Shown: positions 49,031-58,672, counted from the first letter of the stretch. The stretch is DNA of 64,000 nucleotides from Pelistega europaea (GCF_013133775.1 NZ_JABGBO010000002.1:124001-188000), one strand, 5' to 3'. Made by a program: numbers and translations. The notes: generated from the sequence alone by a model not told the origin.

Positions 49031-49531
49031 ATGTTAAATACTCAGCGTATGCTCAATATTATTGCTATTTTGTGTTTGGCTGCTGTTGGTTTTGCCTTGT
49101 TTTCTCAATACTCCTTGGATATGCAGCCATGTGCATGGTGCGTGTTGTTGCGTTTTATCTTCTTAGTCATTGCACTAGTATGCCTACTGGCGAATCTTTT
49201 TCGTAGCCCATTTATCCTACGACTCTTCTCATTTTTAAGTTTTTCGTTATCTGTGGCTGGCATACTTAGCACATGGTACCAATATAGTGTCGCATCAGAA
49301 TCCTTTTCTTGTGATATGACTTTTGCCGATATATTCATGTCGCGTTGGACACATTTAGATGCCCTAGCTCCTTGGATTTTTGGTATTTATGCTAGTTGTA
49401 TGGATGCCAAAGCTGATTTGTTTGGTATCGAATACTCGCTCTGGGGTATGGGACTTTCTGCCGTGTTGGCACTGGGCTCATTGTATGCCTTATTTGCAAA
49501 AAATGAACGCGATTTGTTTAAAGCCTTGTGA
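49031..49531 (+). CDS. dsbB: disulfide bond formation protein B
   Basis: DsbB reoxidises DsbA and passes electrons to ubiquinone. The 166-residue protein has four membrane helices. The first Cys pair is QPCAWCVLLR, and the second is made of Cys in ESFSCDMTF and Cys in YASCMDAKA in the second periplasmic loop. AAAGGA lies ahead of the ATG. No dsbA is adjacent. Confidence 0.92.
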   Translation: MLNTQRMLNIIAILCLAAVGFALFSQYSLDMQPCAWCVLLRFIFLVIALVCLLANLFRSPFILRLFSFLSFSLSVAGILSTWYQYSVASESFSCDMTFADIFMSRWTHLDALAPWIFGIYASCMDAKADLFGIEYSLWGMGLSAVLALGSLYALFAKNERDLFKAL

Positions 49532-49635
49532 GATTCATCGCCAAAATTAGAGCAATTCGTGCCTTATATCCTCGCCGTAAACAATGAAGTTTTACGGCAC
49601 GGTCTGATAAATCATGTCATTCATAGCCGCATGTT

Positions 49636-50679
49636 TTAAAGTGCCAATATATGCTGCTGAATAAACGGTAAACTAGCCTTTATCACTTCGTTCATATCTA
49701 TTGTGGTTAAATCATCCTCTGTCCCTGCCCCTGGTGCTGGTGCAAATGCCAAACGTTTATCTGCTTGATTAGTGGTTTGCCAGCGTAAGGGGGTTGCTGA
49801 ACGCTTGCTCGGATAAAAGCCAATAGTAGGAATATTTAAGGCACCACAGATATGTAAGGGACCTGTAGACCCTGCAATAAATACACTGGCACAAGCAAGG
49901 GACTGCGCAAAATCAACAAGGCCATCATTTTTGTCATAAATAACCACTCGATGATTCATAGTTGACTGCACCTTTGCCTGTAGCTGTTGAGCCTTTTCTG
50001 TTTCCCCGGGACCTGCTGTCAGCACCACAGTGACAGTCGTATCCTTTAAAATGGCGTTAACAAGCTTGGCATATTGGTCCAAACTCAAATTGTTCGCTGA
50101 ACCACCAGAACCTGCATGCACAAATACCCACGGACAGTCTGCTGATATATGAAGTTGCTGTACGAGTTTCTGGCGTTGCTGTGCCAAAACATCGGAGGGA
50201 AAGGACAGATAAGGTGGAGGCAACTCTCTAATGGTGATTCCTTGTTTAGTCAAAAAGGCTCTCGCTAAATCAAGGTTATACTCATACTCTGGTTTTAGGG
50301 AGCGAGAACGCCTTTGCGTGATACGTTGGTTATATAGGAACTGAATAAACTTAGTCGCTGGAGCTACGCGCAGTGGGATACCCGCTTTAAAAACAGTCAA
50401 AGCATTATAACTATCAGAGAAAAAATTAATAGAAGCATCAAACTTTGCCTTTTTTATTTCAGCAAGTGTAGCTCGTTGTGCTGCTTTATCAGCATTTTTA
50501 CCCGCATCAATAATAATATCATCAATATAGGGGCAATACCTCGCTAGACTCTCTGTATAATGAGGCACAAGTGCAGTAATATGCCAGTCAAGAGCAGAAT
50601 ACCTCAACATAGCCAATGCTGGCCAGACCAACATAAAATCGCCTAATTTATCATTACGAACAACAAGTAATTTTTTCAT
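49636..50679 (-). CDS. glycosyltransferase family 9 (heptosyltransferase-like)
   Basis: The protein is a GT-B glycosyltransferase of the heptosyltransferase (WaaC/WaaF) family, 347 residues from ATG 50679; an upstream in-frame ATG at 50712 has no ribosome site. Motifs: LLVVRNDKLGDFMLVWPALAML at the N-terminus, a middle HAGSGGSANNLSLDQYAKLVNAI and FIAGSTGPLHICGALNIPTIGFYPSKRSATPLRW near the donor site. It probably adds a sugar to the LPS inner core or a related glycan. It is divergent from a family 2 glycosyltransferase. Confidence 0.85.
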   Translation of the reverse strand: MKKLLVVRNDKLGDFMLVWPALAMLRYSALDWHITALVPHYTESLARYCPYIDDIIIDAGKNADKAAQRATLAEIKKAKFDASINFFSDSYNALTVFKAGIPLRVAPATKFIQFLYNQRITQRRSRSLKPEYEYNLDLARAFLTKQGITIRELPPPYLSFPSDVLAQQRQKLVQQLHISADCPWVFVHAGSGGSANNLSLDQYAKLVNAILKDTTVTVVLTAGPGETEKAQQLQAKVQSTMNHRVVIYDKNDGLVDFAQSLACASVFIAGSTGPLHICGALNIPTIGFYPSKRSATPLRWQTTNQADKRLAFAPAPGAGTEDDLTTIDMNEVIKASLPFIQQHILAL

Positions 50680-50768
50680 AATTTCTCTGATGTGTATTAG
50701 CCTTGAATGCAAGCAACTAAATCATTGTAATATTTCTGCTGTGATTGTGCGAAATTATGACATAACCG

Positions 50769-50866
50769 ACAAGAAAATTTATGAATAGATTCTCCAACCT
50801 GAATAAGGTATTACTAACGCTAAGACCGAAGTAGCCCACAAGAAAATTTGTAAATAAATCCTCTAA
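50769..50866. repeat. two imperfect ~30-bp direct repeats
   Basis: A segment beginning ACAAGAAAATTTATGAATAG at 50769 recurs at 50837 as ACAAGAAAATTTGTAAATAA, each about 30 bases with the ends CTCCAAC / CTCTAAC, spaced 68 bases start to start. They lie in the 316-base gap between the divergent glycosyltransferase genes. Function is unknown. Confidence 0.6.
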
Positions 50867-50995
50867 CTCCTCGTAACTATCATCCTTAAAAATCACCTAA
50901 AAGAAATAGGCAAAGAGTGTCACAAGTCTAAAAAATACCATACAGTTGTATTATCAATGTTAAGATAGTCATCTCGCTTATTGAAAGGAAGTGCT

Positions 50996-51763
50996 ATGCC
51001 GTCGTTATGTGTTGCCATGATTGTTAAAAATGAAGCACAGGATCTTGCTTTTTGTCTTAATACCGTAAAAGATTGGGTAGACGAAATTGTGATTTTGGAT
51101 TCTGGAAGCACAGATGAGACTGAAGCTATTGCGAAAAAATTTAATGCCAAGTTCTATAGCAACACAACTTGGTCTGGATTTGGACCACAACGCCAGCTAG
51201 CACAAAGTTTTGTAAAAAGCGATTATGTTTTATGGTTAGATGCTGACGAGCGTGTGACACCAGAATTAGCAAAAGAAATCCAAACTGCTATCCAAGAGAA
51301 TAAGGAAAATACTGTTTATAGTGTTAATCGTTTATCTGATGTTTTTGGCAAACGCATCCACCACTCGGGTTGGTATCCGGATTATGTAATAAGACTACAT
51401 AAGGTAAAAGACACTCATTATTCAGACGATTTAGTACATGAAAGCATCATTGTGCCAAAAGGATTCCACGTCCAAAGGCTTAATGGTCATCTACTCCATT
51501 ATACCTACAAAAATTTACATCATTACCTGGTTAAGTCAGCCAATTATGCCAAAGCATGGGCAGATCAGCGTCAGAAACAAGGTAAAAAAGCCTCTCTTTG
51601 GGATGCGTATATCCATGCTATTGGTTGCTTCATGAAGATGTATGTATTAAAGGCAGGATTTCTGGATGGAAAGCACGGATTGTTGCTAGCGACCTTGTCT
51701 GCTCATTCAACTTTTGTGAAATATGCAGACTTATGGGTAAGGAATCAACAAACCAAAAAATAA
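50996..51763 (+). CDS. glycosyltransferase family 2 (WaaE/KdtX-like)
   Basis: The protein is a 255-residue GT-A fold transferase. Motifs: [39 protein letters not shown], the DxD site [18 protein letters not shown], and [14 protein letters not shown], followed by [11 protein letters not shown]. This pattern is that of WaaE/KdtX-type beta-glucosyltransferases of the LPS core. The start is ATG 50996 with GGAAG; an in-frame TTG at 50981 is rejected. It is divergent to the family 9 glycosyltransferase and may act on the same glycan. Confidence 0.85.
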   Translation: MPSLCVAMIVKNEAQDLAFCLNTVKDWVDEIVILDSGSTDETEAIAKKFNAKFYSNTTWSGFGPQRQLAQSFVKSDYVLWLDADERVTPELAKEIQTAIQENKENTVYSVNRLSDVFGKRIHHSGWYPDYVIRLHKVKDTHYSDDLVHESIIVPKGFHVQRLNGHLLHYTYKNLHHYLVKSANYAKAWADQRQKQGKKASLWDAYIHAIGCFMKMYVLKAGFLDGKHGLLLATLSAHSTFVKYADLWVRNQQTKK

Positions 51764-51828
51764 GTAACTTCCATATATTGAGGTTTGTCAATACGTTAAT
51801 CACAGAGAGATACTTAAAACAAAGGACA

Positions 51829-52389
51829 CTAATCTCGTCGTGACAATATCTTACGCACTACATCAGCACTAAAACCACGACTGGCGAGAAAACGTATTTG
51901 CTTAGCACGCTCTTGAGGGGTTGTTGGCAACATGCCATGAAACTTACGATTCCATACTTCTAATGCCCTATCAAACTCTGTTTCTTTAAGAGTTTCCTTG
52001 AGCTCGCTAACTGTCTCCTCGGTCAACTGATGGTTCTTTAAGGCATGGAGAATTTTCTGATTTCCCCAGCGTTGTTGACGAGAAATGACAAAATTTTCAG
52101 CAAAACGCTGATCAGATTGCCAATTCTCACGTTGTAAACGCTCAACGACAGCATCAATCTGTGCTTGATCCTCAGTGTACTGACTGAGTTTACGCCGCAA
52201 CTCGACTTCTGAATACTCTCGCCGTGACAGTATCGCTACCGCTTTGGCAAGAAGATTGACAGGACGAGGCTCAGAGGGAGAAGTTGCAAACCCTTGATCT
52301 AATCGCTCCCCTCTTCTTCGCTCTGAGGTGCGAGAAATATCCTGTTCAAAATTATCATCAGTATCGGAAAACATCTGACTACTTGCCAT
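51829..52389 (-). CDS. recX: RecX regulatory protein
   Basis: RecX restrains RecA filaments. The 186-residue protein has a charged N-terminus and the three tandem three-helix repeats: AVAILSRREYSEVELRRKLSQYTEDQAQIDAVVERLQRENWQSDQRFAENFV, then ISRQQRWGNQKILHALKNHQLTEETVSELKETL, and the C-terminal QERAKQIRFLASRGFSADVVRKILS. It is 75 bases downstream of recA, cotranscribed in part. Confidence 0.93.
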   Translation of the reverse strand: MASSQMFSDTDDNFEQDISRTSERRRGERLDQGFATSPSEPRPVNLLAKAVAILSRREYSEVELRRKLSQYTEDQAQIDAVVERLQRENWQSDQRFAENFVISRQQRWGNQKILHALKNHQLTEETVSELKETLKETEFDRALEVWNRKFHGMLPTTPQERAKQIRFLASRGFSADVVRKILSRRD

Positions 52390-52404
52390 TTAGGTGCCAA
52401 GTTT

Positions 52405-52429
52405 GGCTGTACTGTAGCGTGTCACAGCC
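52405..52429. promoter_or_regulatory. stem-loop and CTGT-N8-ACAG element between recA and recX
   Basis: GGCTGT and ACAGCC are inverted around 13 bases, and within it CTGT (52412-52415) and ACAG (52424-52427) have the eight-base spacing of a LexA site. The eight central bases are GC-rich, unlike true SOS boxes, so the hairpin reading (partial attenuation between recA and recX) is more likely. No T-run follows. Confidence 0.35.
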
Positions 52430-52464
52430 GACTAGACACCTAGTTAGTATGCGTGGTTAATTGA

Positions 52465-53541
52465 CTATTCTTCGATGAAATCATCATCAATATCGTCTGT
52501 CTCGCCTTCTGCTACTGCCCCCATCTCAATGATACCTAGGTTCTGGCGAATCTTATTCTCGATTTCACGAGCAAGCTCTGGGTGTTCTCGAAGATACTCA
52601 CGCACATTATCCTTGCCCTGACCTATACGATTGCCATCATAGCTGAACCATGCCCCTGCTTTATCCACAATACCAGCCTTGACACCCAAATCGATGATTT
52701 CCCCCTCACGAGAAATACCTGTACCATACATGATGTCAAATTCAACTTGTTTGAATGGAGGAGCAACCTTATTTTTGACCACTTTTACACGGGTCTCGTT
52801 GCCAATAACCTCGTCACCCTTTTTGATAGAACCGATACGACGAATATCTAAACGTACAGAAGAATAGAATTTAAGTGCATTACCACCTGTCGTAGTCTCT
52901 GGGCTACCAAACATCACACCAATCTTCATACGGATTTGGTTAATAAAAATAACCATACAATTCGTGCGCTTAATAGAGGCTGTCAACTTACGAAGTGCTT
53001 GACTCATTAAGCGGGCTTGTAGACCGGGAAGATTATCCCCCATATCACCTTCAATCTCTGCCTTAGGTACTAGGGCAGCCACAGAGTCCACAACGATTAA
53101 GTCTACAGAACCTGAACGCACTAAAGCATCGGTAATTTCTAGAGCTTGCTCTCCCGTATCTGGTTGTGAAATCAATAAATCCGCCAGATTCACCCCCAAT
53201 TTAGCAGCATACTGCACATCCAAAGCGTGCTCTGCATCAATAAAGGCACAAGTACCTCCAATCTTTTGCATCTCAGCAATCACTTGTAGTGTCAAGGTGG
53301 TCTTACCACTAGATTCAGGGCCATAAATCTCAATTACACGACCGCGAGGCAAACCACCTACCCCTAGTGCAATATCTAGACCTAATGAACCCGTTGATAC
53401 CACCTGAATATCATGAGCGACCTCATTGTCACCATAACGCATAACCGAGCCCTTGCCGAATTGTTTTTCAATCTGGGCTAGTGCAGCAGTTAATGCCTTG
53501 GCACGATCAGAGGCAGATGCTTTTGATTGTTTATCATCCAT
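52465..53541 (-). CDS. recA: recombinase A
   Basis: RecA forms filaments on single-stranded DNA for homologous recombination and triggers LexA self-cleavage. The 358-residue protein has the Walker [10 protein letters not shown], Walker B region [20 protein letters not shown], the L1/L2 loops ([39 protein letters not shown]) and the acidic tail. An AAGGAATT ribosome site lies upstream. The LexA box at 53611-53630 makes it SOS-regulated. Confidence 0.98.
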   Translation of the reverse strand: MDDKQSKASASDRAKALTAALAQIEKQFGKGSVMRYGDNEVAHDIQVVSTGSLGLDIALGVGGLPRGRVIEIYGPESSGKTTLTLQVIAEMQKIGGTCAFIDAEHALDVQYAAKLGVNLADLLISQPDTGEQALEITDALVRSGSVDLIVVDSVAALVPKAEIEGDMGDNLPGLQARLMSQALRKLTASIKRTNCMVIFINQIRMKIGVMFGSPETTTGGNALKFYSSVRLDIRRIGSIKKGDEVIGNETRVKVVKNKVAPPFKQVEFDIMYGTGISREGEIIDLGVKAGIVDKAGAWFSYDGNRIGQGKDNVREYLREHPELAREIENKIRQNLGIIEMGAVAEGETDDIDDDFIEE

Positions 53542-53594
53542 GGATGAATTCCTTATAAAAATAAATCTACATATTGCTAATGACTATACACAAT

Positions 53595-53630
53595 ATTATG
53601 CCATTAAAAATACTGTATGTCCATACAGTT
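53595..53630 (-). promoter_or_regulatory. recA promoter with overlapping LexA (SOS) box
   Basis: CTGTATGTCCATACAG at 53613-53628 has the canonical CTGT-N8-ACAG form and is flanked by T/A as in the consensus. On the minus strand TGGACA (53618-53623) and CATAAT (53595-53600) are 17 bases apart, a good -35/-10 pair, so the LexA box overlaps the -35. It is 54-90 bases upstream of the recA ATG. Confidence 0.9.
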
Positions 53631-53871
53631 GATATTTTTATCCTACTCAATTTTATACATTTTCACCACAGTCACTCAAGTTTAAATACGCATAACTTCA
53701 AATTTACCCTCCCCCATGTTGCGTTTACAAGAGAATTTCTGCAGCACCTAACAAATACCACCAATTAAGCCCACTGCCATAGAGCAGTCCTTGCTACCTG
53801 AATCTTGCTCATTTAAAGCAACTGAGCTAGTCTATGCCTCATCAAGCAACGAAATTTTATGGCACACAACA

Positions 53872-53903
53872 AAAACTCCCTGCGAATTACCACAGGGAGT
53901 TTT
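53872..53903 (-). terminator. rho-independent terminator of the glutamylation operon
   Basis: Arms AAAACTCCCTG and CAGGGAGTTTT form an 11-base perfect stem with a ten-base loop and are followed by T on the minus strand. It lies 28 bases beyond the permease stop and ends the five-gene operon. Confidence 0.88.
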
Positions 53904-53930
53904 GGTTTATCAGTTTAATCAATAAACTAT

Positions 53931-55328
53931 TTATTTGCGTACAAGCATATCATCCTCTGGCACAGACTCACGAGTACTTTTGCTCATCAAGAAATAAGCA
54001 TAACCTAGCACCATCATAATGACATAGATTAAAAAGACCACTTTGTTATACCACGCAACTGCAATCAATGCGATTACTGCAATTACCATTGATAATACAG
54101 GGAAGAAAGGATATAGCGGTGCATCAAAAGGACGCTCAAGATTTGGTTCAGTCTTACGCAATTTAATTAAGCTCATCATAGAAATGATGTACATAGTAAT
54201 GGCACCAAATACCGCCATAGTGATAATATTGGCCGTTAGTGGCTGTCCTGCAATCACAATAAAGTTATCACTGAAAATTGCTACAATGCCAATTACACCT
54301 CCTAATAACACGGCTCGGTGAGGAGTTGAGAAGCGTTTATTGACTTTAGAGAAATAAGTCGGCATATAGCCTGCTCGGCTTAATGCGAAAATTTGCCGTG
54401 AATAACCCATCATAATACCGTGGAAACTAGCGATAAGACCAAATAAACCTAGCCATACAAGCATATGCATCCAACCGCTGTTCTCTCCTACAATGACTTG
54501 CATTGCTTTAGGTAAAGGATCGTTTAGATTGGAAAGTTCACGCCAGTCGCCCACACCACCTGCAAAAATCATCACACCCATAGCTAAGAACACCAGAGTC
54601 AGAATAGCACAGATATAGGCTTTAGGTACGGTTTTCTTAGGTTCTTTGGTCTCTTCTGCTGCCATAGCCACTCCTTCAATAGCTAAGAAGAACCATATTG
54701 CAAACGGAATGGAAGCACCAATACCACCTAATGTAGCCATACTGAATTCGTTAGTACCTGCCCAACCATTAGCGGTAAAATGCTCCCAAGAAAAACCTGG
54801 TGACACCACACCCATAAAGACTAGCAACTCACCAATGGCTAGTACGGTGACAAACAACTCAAAGTTTGCCGCAATATGCATACCCAAAATATTTAATATC
54901 ATGAAGATGATATAAGCACCTACGGCAGCAACCTTGGGATCAATAAATGGAAATTGGATGTTCAGGTAAGCTCCAATAGCCAACGCAATAGCTGGTGGAG
55001 CAAAAACAAACTCAATTAATGTCGCCGCCCCTGCAAAAAAACCACCTGTAGGTCCATAAGCACGTAGGGCATAAGCAAATGGCCCTCCTGCATGTGGAAT
55101 AGAGGTTGTTAGTTCAGTGTAGCTGAAAATAAAGGTTACGTACATCAACGAAATCAGTGCCACAGAGATAAGAAAACCCAGTGTACCTGCTGTTGCCCAA
55201 CCATAACTCCAGCCAAAGTAGTCTCCTGAAATCACCAATCCAACGGCAATACCCCATAGGTGTATGGCCCCTAGTGTTGGCTTAAGTTCGCGGACAACTT
55301 TATTTTGGTTCAATTTTACTTCACTCAT
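53931..55328 (-). CDS. ethanolamine permease-type APC transporter
   Basis: A 465-residue APC transporter with about 12 membrane helices. I take ATG 55328 (AGGAG upstream) over an in-frame ATG 24 bases earlier. Family features: LKPTLGAIHLWGIAVGLVISGDYFGWSYGWATAG, FSYTELTTSIPHAGGPFAYALRAYGPTGGFFAGAATLIEFVFAPPAIALAIGAYLN, and PFAIWFFLAIEGVAMAAEE with the loop TKEPKKTVP. These match the ethanolamine permease (eat) family, which I recognise from memory rather than by search. Amino-acid or other amine import is the alternative. It is the last gene of the five-gene operon, 59 bases after the hydrolase gene, supporting amine uptake. Confidence 0.83.
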   Translation of the reverse strand: MSEVKLNQNKVVRELKPTLGAIHLWGIAVGLVISGDYFGWSYGWATAGTLGFLISVALISLMYVTFIFSYTELTTSIPHAGGPFAYALRAYGPTGGFFAGAATLIEFVFAPPAIALAIGAYLNIQFPFIDPKVAAVGAYIIFMILNILGMHIAANFELFVTVLAIGELLVFMGVVSPGFSWEHFTANGWAGTNEFSMATLGGIGASIPFAIWFFLAIEGVAMAAEETKEPKKTVPKAYICAILTLVFLAMGVMIFAGGVGDWRELSNLNDPLPKAMQVIVGENSGWMHMLVWLGLFGLIASFHGIMMGYSRQIFALSRAGYMPTYFSKVNKRFSTPHRAVLLGGVIGIVAIFSDNFIVIAGQPLTANIITMAVFGAITMYIISMMSLIKLRKTEPNLERPFDAPLYPFFPVLSMVIAVIALIAVAWYNKVVFLIYVIMMVLGYAYFLMSKSTRESVPEDDMLVRK

Positions 55329-55387
55329 ACACGTCTCCTGTTTGATAGACAAACATCATGTCCCTCCTCCCCTGGTTTTAAAAACCG

Positions 55388-56098
55388 TCACTTTTTTTGC
55401 TGGTATTGTTTAGCATCTTCAATAAAGTGCCGGAATAGACTTTGCTGACTTTGTGAATCTGCAAAATTCATCTCAGGGTGCCACTGCACAGCGATAAGGT
55501 TTTCTTTGCCTTCAAGCTCTATGGCTTCTACTACCCCATCTGCTGCATGAGAAACTGCACGCAATCCTTTACCCAATTTATCCACACATTGGTGGTGGTA
55601 AGAAACAATATCTGCCACTTCACCAATCATGCGATATAAACGGCTATCTGGTACAGTCATCACATCGTGATGAATAGATTGTCCGTCCTCGGTACGATGT
55701 AATACCTTGGTTCCATAGACATCTGGTAAATGTGTGTGTAAGGTACCCCCCAACGCTACGTTCAGCACCTGCATACCACGGCAAATAGCCAACACGGGAA
55801 TATCTGTTTGGACAATTTGTTTCATCAGATGCAACTCAGCAGTATCGCGTACAGGACTGAGTCCATAAAGATGCTCGGTTTGTGCACCACCATACAAGTC
55901 AGGATTGATGTCGCCACCTCCGATAAACACCACGCCATGTAAGACATTGAGCCAATCGTTGGCAAAATCCGTACTTGCCCCTGGTAAGATAAAGGGAATC
56001 CCTCCTGACTTAGTAATCGCCTCAATATATAAATCAGGAACTAACCAGCCTGGTCTTTCTGCAGGAGAATAAGCGGTTAATCCAATCAATGGTTTCAT
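55388..56098 (-). CDS. gamma-glutamyl hydrolase, PuuD-like class I glutamine amidotransferase fold
   Basis: A 236-residue C26 family peptidase. The nucleophile Cys is in LAICRGMQVLNVALGGTLHTHLPD; the His-Glu pair is in VQWHPEMNF. VFIGGGDINPDLYGG matches the gamma-glutamyl-gamma-aminobutyrate hydrolases (PuuD), which cleave the gamma-glutamyl bond of an N-glutamylated product. Its ATG overlaps the dehydrogenase stop by four bases (ATGA), so translation is coupled. In this operon the likely substrate is gamma-glutamylglycine, giving glutamate and glycine; this is inference. Confidence 0.85.
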   Translation of the reverse strand: MKPLIGLTAYSPAERPGWLVPDLYIEAITKSGGIPFILPGASTDFANDWLNVLHGVVFIGGGDINPDLYGGAQTEHLYGLSPVRDTAELHLMKQIVQTDIPVLAICRGMQVLNVALGGTLHTHLPDVYGTKVLHRTEDGQSIHHDVMTVPDSRLYRMIGEVADIVSYHHQCVDKLGKGLRAVSHAADGVVEAIELEGKENLIAVQWHPEMNFADSQSQQSLFRHFIEDAKQYQQKK

Positions 56099-57255
56099 AG
56101 TTCGCCTCGTACTGCTTTAATGAAGATTGCTTTATAATCATCAGCTGTGAGGGTAACTGGGTTACAACCATCGCTTGGATCATTTTTAGCAGAAGTACCA
56201 ATAAAGTCTGCTTGTGACTCATCTATACCAATATCCCCTAGACTATGAGGAATAGCGAGTTCTGTACGCAAATCCATTACCCAAGACATAAAGCTATCAA
56301 ATGATGGATTAGGCAAATCAAGGTAACGCGCTGCCTCTGTTAGACGCTCTGCCACGCCTGCTTGATTGCGTTTAAGTACATAGGGTAAAAGAATGGCATT
56401 AGCCAATCCATGAGGAGTACCAAATACAGCACCTACTGGGTGAGCTAAAGCATGTACACCACCAAGTCCTTTTTGGAAAGCAGTTGCTCCCATAATGGAA
56501 GCTGATAGCATATTAGAGCGTGCTTCGATATTTGTCCCCTCTTTGTAAGCCACTGGGAGCCAATCTTTCACTAGTTTCATACCTTGCAAGGCTACACCAT
56601 GTGCAATAGGATGGTAGAAAGGAGAACAGAAAGCCTCAAGGTTATGTACAAATGCATCAACACCAGTAGAGGCTGTTAGATGAGGGGGTAATGGCACAGT
56701 CAACTCTGGGTCTGCTAACACAATTTCAGGTAACATCTTAGGATGGAAAATAATGACTTTACGATGTGCCTTAGCATCAATAATCAGTGAGGAGCGTCCA
56801 ACCTCAGAACCTGTACCCGCCGTTGTAGGAATAGCGATAACTTTCACAATCTTGCTTGGATCAGCATTTTTCCAGTTATCACCCACATCTTCTAAATCCC
56901 AAAGAGAGCAGGTCTGATTAACAATCACCCCGATTGCTTTTGCCACATCTAAGGCACTTCCACCTCCCACTGCAACGATGCCATCATGTTGACCTGCACG
57001 ATAAGCCACCACACCAGCATCTACATCATCACTATCAGGATTGGGTTTTACATCAAAAAAACGTCCAAAAGCAACCCCACCATCTTTTAAAATGGTTTGA
57101 ATACGCTCCATCAAAGGTAACTTCGCTAGACCAGCGTCAGTCACTAATAAGGGGTTGTGCATACCTACCTCAGCACATAACTGAGGTAGTTCTACAATAC
57201 GCCCAGCACCAAAACGAATGGCGGTAGGATAATTCCAATTTGCTCTTAATGTCAT
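56095..57255 (-). CDS. iron-containing (group III) alcohol dehydrogenase
   Basis: A 386-residue Fe-type alcohol dehydrogenase. It has the NAD motif GIVAVGGGSALDVAKAIGV (about residues 93-111), the PTTAGTGSEV loop, and metal ligands Asp and His in STGVDAFVHNLEAF and His in GLGGVHALAHPVGAVFGTPHGLANA. In this operon it replaces the amine oxidase of the putrescine pathway and could oxidise the terminal hydroxyl of a gamma-glutamylated amino-alcohol such as gamma-glutamyl-ethanolamide. It lies 31 bases after the aldehyde dehydrogenase gene. Confidence 0.88.
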   Translation of the reverse strand: MTLRANWNYPTAIRFGAGRIVELPQLCAEVGMHNPLLVTDAGLAKLPLMERIQTILKDGGVAFGRFFDVKPNPDSDDVDAGVVAYRAGQHDGIVAVGGGSALDVAKAIGVIVNQTCSLWDLEDVGDNWKNADPSKIVKVIAIPTTAGTGSEVGRSSLIIDAKAHRKVIIFHPKMLPEIVLADPELTVPLPPHLTASTGVDAFVHNLEAFCSPFYHPIAHGVALQGMKLVKDWLPVAYKEGTNIEARSNMLSASIMGATAFQKGLGGVHALAHPVGAVFGTPHGLANAILLPYVLKRNQAGVAERLTEAARYLDLPNPSFDSFMSWVMDLRTELAIPHSLGDIGIDESQADFIGTSAKNDPSDGCNPVTLTADDYKAIFIKAVRGEL

Positions 57256-57286
57256 GTGTTTACTCCTTAATTCTTATGCATGGAAA

Positions 57287-58672
57287 TTAAGCATCACGTA
57301 AATGGTAGGATTTTACTCGAGTCAGCTGGTGATAGCCTAGTTCGGAAAGAGAAATACCTCTACCTGTATCTTTGACCCCTGTCCATGCCAAAGCAGGATC
57401 CAAATAATCACAACGATTCATAAAGACAGTACCTGTCGCTATACGTGACCCAATCGCCTCCGCTGCCTCTTGGTCTTTAGTCCAAATAGAAGCTGTAAGT
57501 CCATAGCAGCTATCATTCATCATACGAATAGCCTCTTCATCATCAGCGACTGCCATGATACCGACAACAGGTCCAAAACTTTCCTCTGTCATCACAGACA
57601 TACTATGATCTACATTAATAAGCACTTGTGGAGCATGGTAAGCGGTACCCTCTGCATGAGCAGGAAATAAGGACTCATCAATAAGTTTCTTGGCTCCTTT
57701 AGCAACAGCCTCTTCGATTTGAGCTTTCACATTCGCTGCTGCTGCCGCACTCACCATAGGACCTAAATTAACACTAGGATCTGTTGGATTACCCAACTTA
57801 TATTGCTTAGTTACTTCAACAAACTTAGCTACAAAAGCATCGAAAATAGAAGCATGAACATAAATACGCTCAACACCGCAGCAGGATTGACCTGAATTAA
57901 AGAAAGAGCCATCGACCAAATTCTCTGCTGCAAAATCCACATCCGCATCTGCTCGAACATAGGCGGGATCTTTGCCTCCTAATTCAAGACCTGCACCAAT
58001 AAAACGCTCTGAGATAGTGGATTGAATGCGTTTACCCCCCTCAACAGAACCAGTAAATGCCACAAAATCCACATAATCAGCACGCAATACACGTTCTGTG
58101 GCACTATGTGTCATATAAAGCGTTTGGAAAACCCCTTTAGGTAAACCTGCTGCATCAAAGGCTTGCTGGAAAAGCTGTGCTGCTAATGGGGTCTGTGAGG
58201 CATGTTTTAATAACACTGTATTACCTGCTACCAATGCGGGAACAATGGCATTTACTGCGGTGAGAAATGGGTAGTTCCAAGGGGCGATAATCATTACAGT
58301 ACCAAGAGGCTCACGCCGCAAATAGCGTTTAAAACCTTCTTTTGGAGTTGGTACAATATCGGCAAGAGCCTGTTCTGCCACATCAATCATATAACGGGCA
58401 CGTTCTTCTAGGCCGCGCACCTCACCTGGAGATTGACTAATAGGGCGACCAATACATGTGGTGATACTTTTTGCAATTTCATCCTTATGAGACACCAACC
58501 AATCAACTGCTTTAGAAACTAGCGATTTACGTTCTACCAACGATAAACCTTTCCAAACAGATTGTGCCTGTCTTGCAGCATCTAATGCCTGTTGGATTTG
58601 CTCATCTGTAGAATAGTCAACAGATAACGCCTCTGTCCCATCAATCGGAGAAATCACTGAAAATTTACTCAT
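57287..58672 (-). CDS. NAD(P)-dependent aldehyde dehydrogenase
   Basis: A 461-residue aldehyde dehydrogenase. The catalytic Glu is in GAGLELGGKDPAYVRADADVDFA and the nucleophile Cys in FFNSGQSCCGVERIYV; the cofactor site is at IIAPWNYPFLTAVNAIVPALVAGNTVLLKHASQTP. ATG 58672 with GAGG is the likely start; an ATG 15 bases earlier is possible. In the operon it would oxidise the aldehyde formed by the alcohol dehydrogenase to gamma-glutamylglycine. A PuuC-like role is the alternative. Confidence 0.88.
   Translation of the reverse strand: MSKFSVISPIDGTEALSVDYSTDEQIQQALDAARQAQSVWKGLSLVERKSLVSKAVDWLVSHKDEIAKSITTCIGRPISQSPGEVRGLEERARYMIDVAEQALADIVPTPKEGFKRYLRREPLGTVMIIAPWNYPFLTAVNAIVPALVAGNTVLLKHASQTPLAAQLFQQAFDAAGLPKGVFQTLYMTHSATERVLRADYVDFVAFTGSVEGGKRIQSTISERFIGAGLELGGKDPAYVRADADVDFAAENLVDGSFFNSGQSCCGVERIYVHASIFDAFVAKFVEVTKQYKLGNPTDPSVNLGPMVSAAAAANVKAQIEEAVAKGAKKLIDESLFPAHAEGTAYHAPQVLINVDHSMSVMTEESFGPVVGIMAVADDEEAIRMMNDSCYGLTASIWTKDQEAAEAIGSRIATGTVFMNRCDYLDPALAWTGVKDTGRGISLSELGYHQLTRVKSYHLRDA

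Larger units (their letters stand above)
53542..53930. other. intergenic region between recA and the permease gene
   Basis: This 389-base region has no gene I can support. It holds the recA promoter and LexA box (53595-53630) and the terminator of the ethanolamine operon (53872-53903). The stretch between them has only a weak AT-rich open frame. Confidence 0.7.

Noticed and set aside
49550-49610. Hairpin-like sequence GCCGTAAAC ... GTTTTACGGC after dsbB
   Set aside because: One mismatch or bulge and no T-run on either strand; too weak to call a terminator.
52412-52427. SOS box proper at recX
   Set aside because: The CTGT/ACAG spacing fits but the centre AGCGTGTC is not AT-alternating, so it is at best weak; listed only as a stem-loop.
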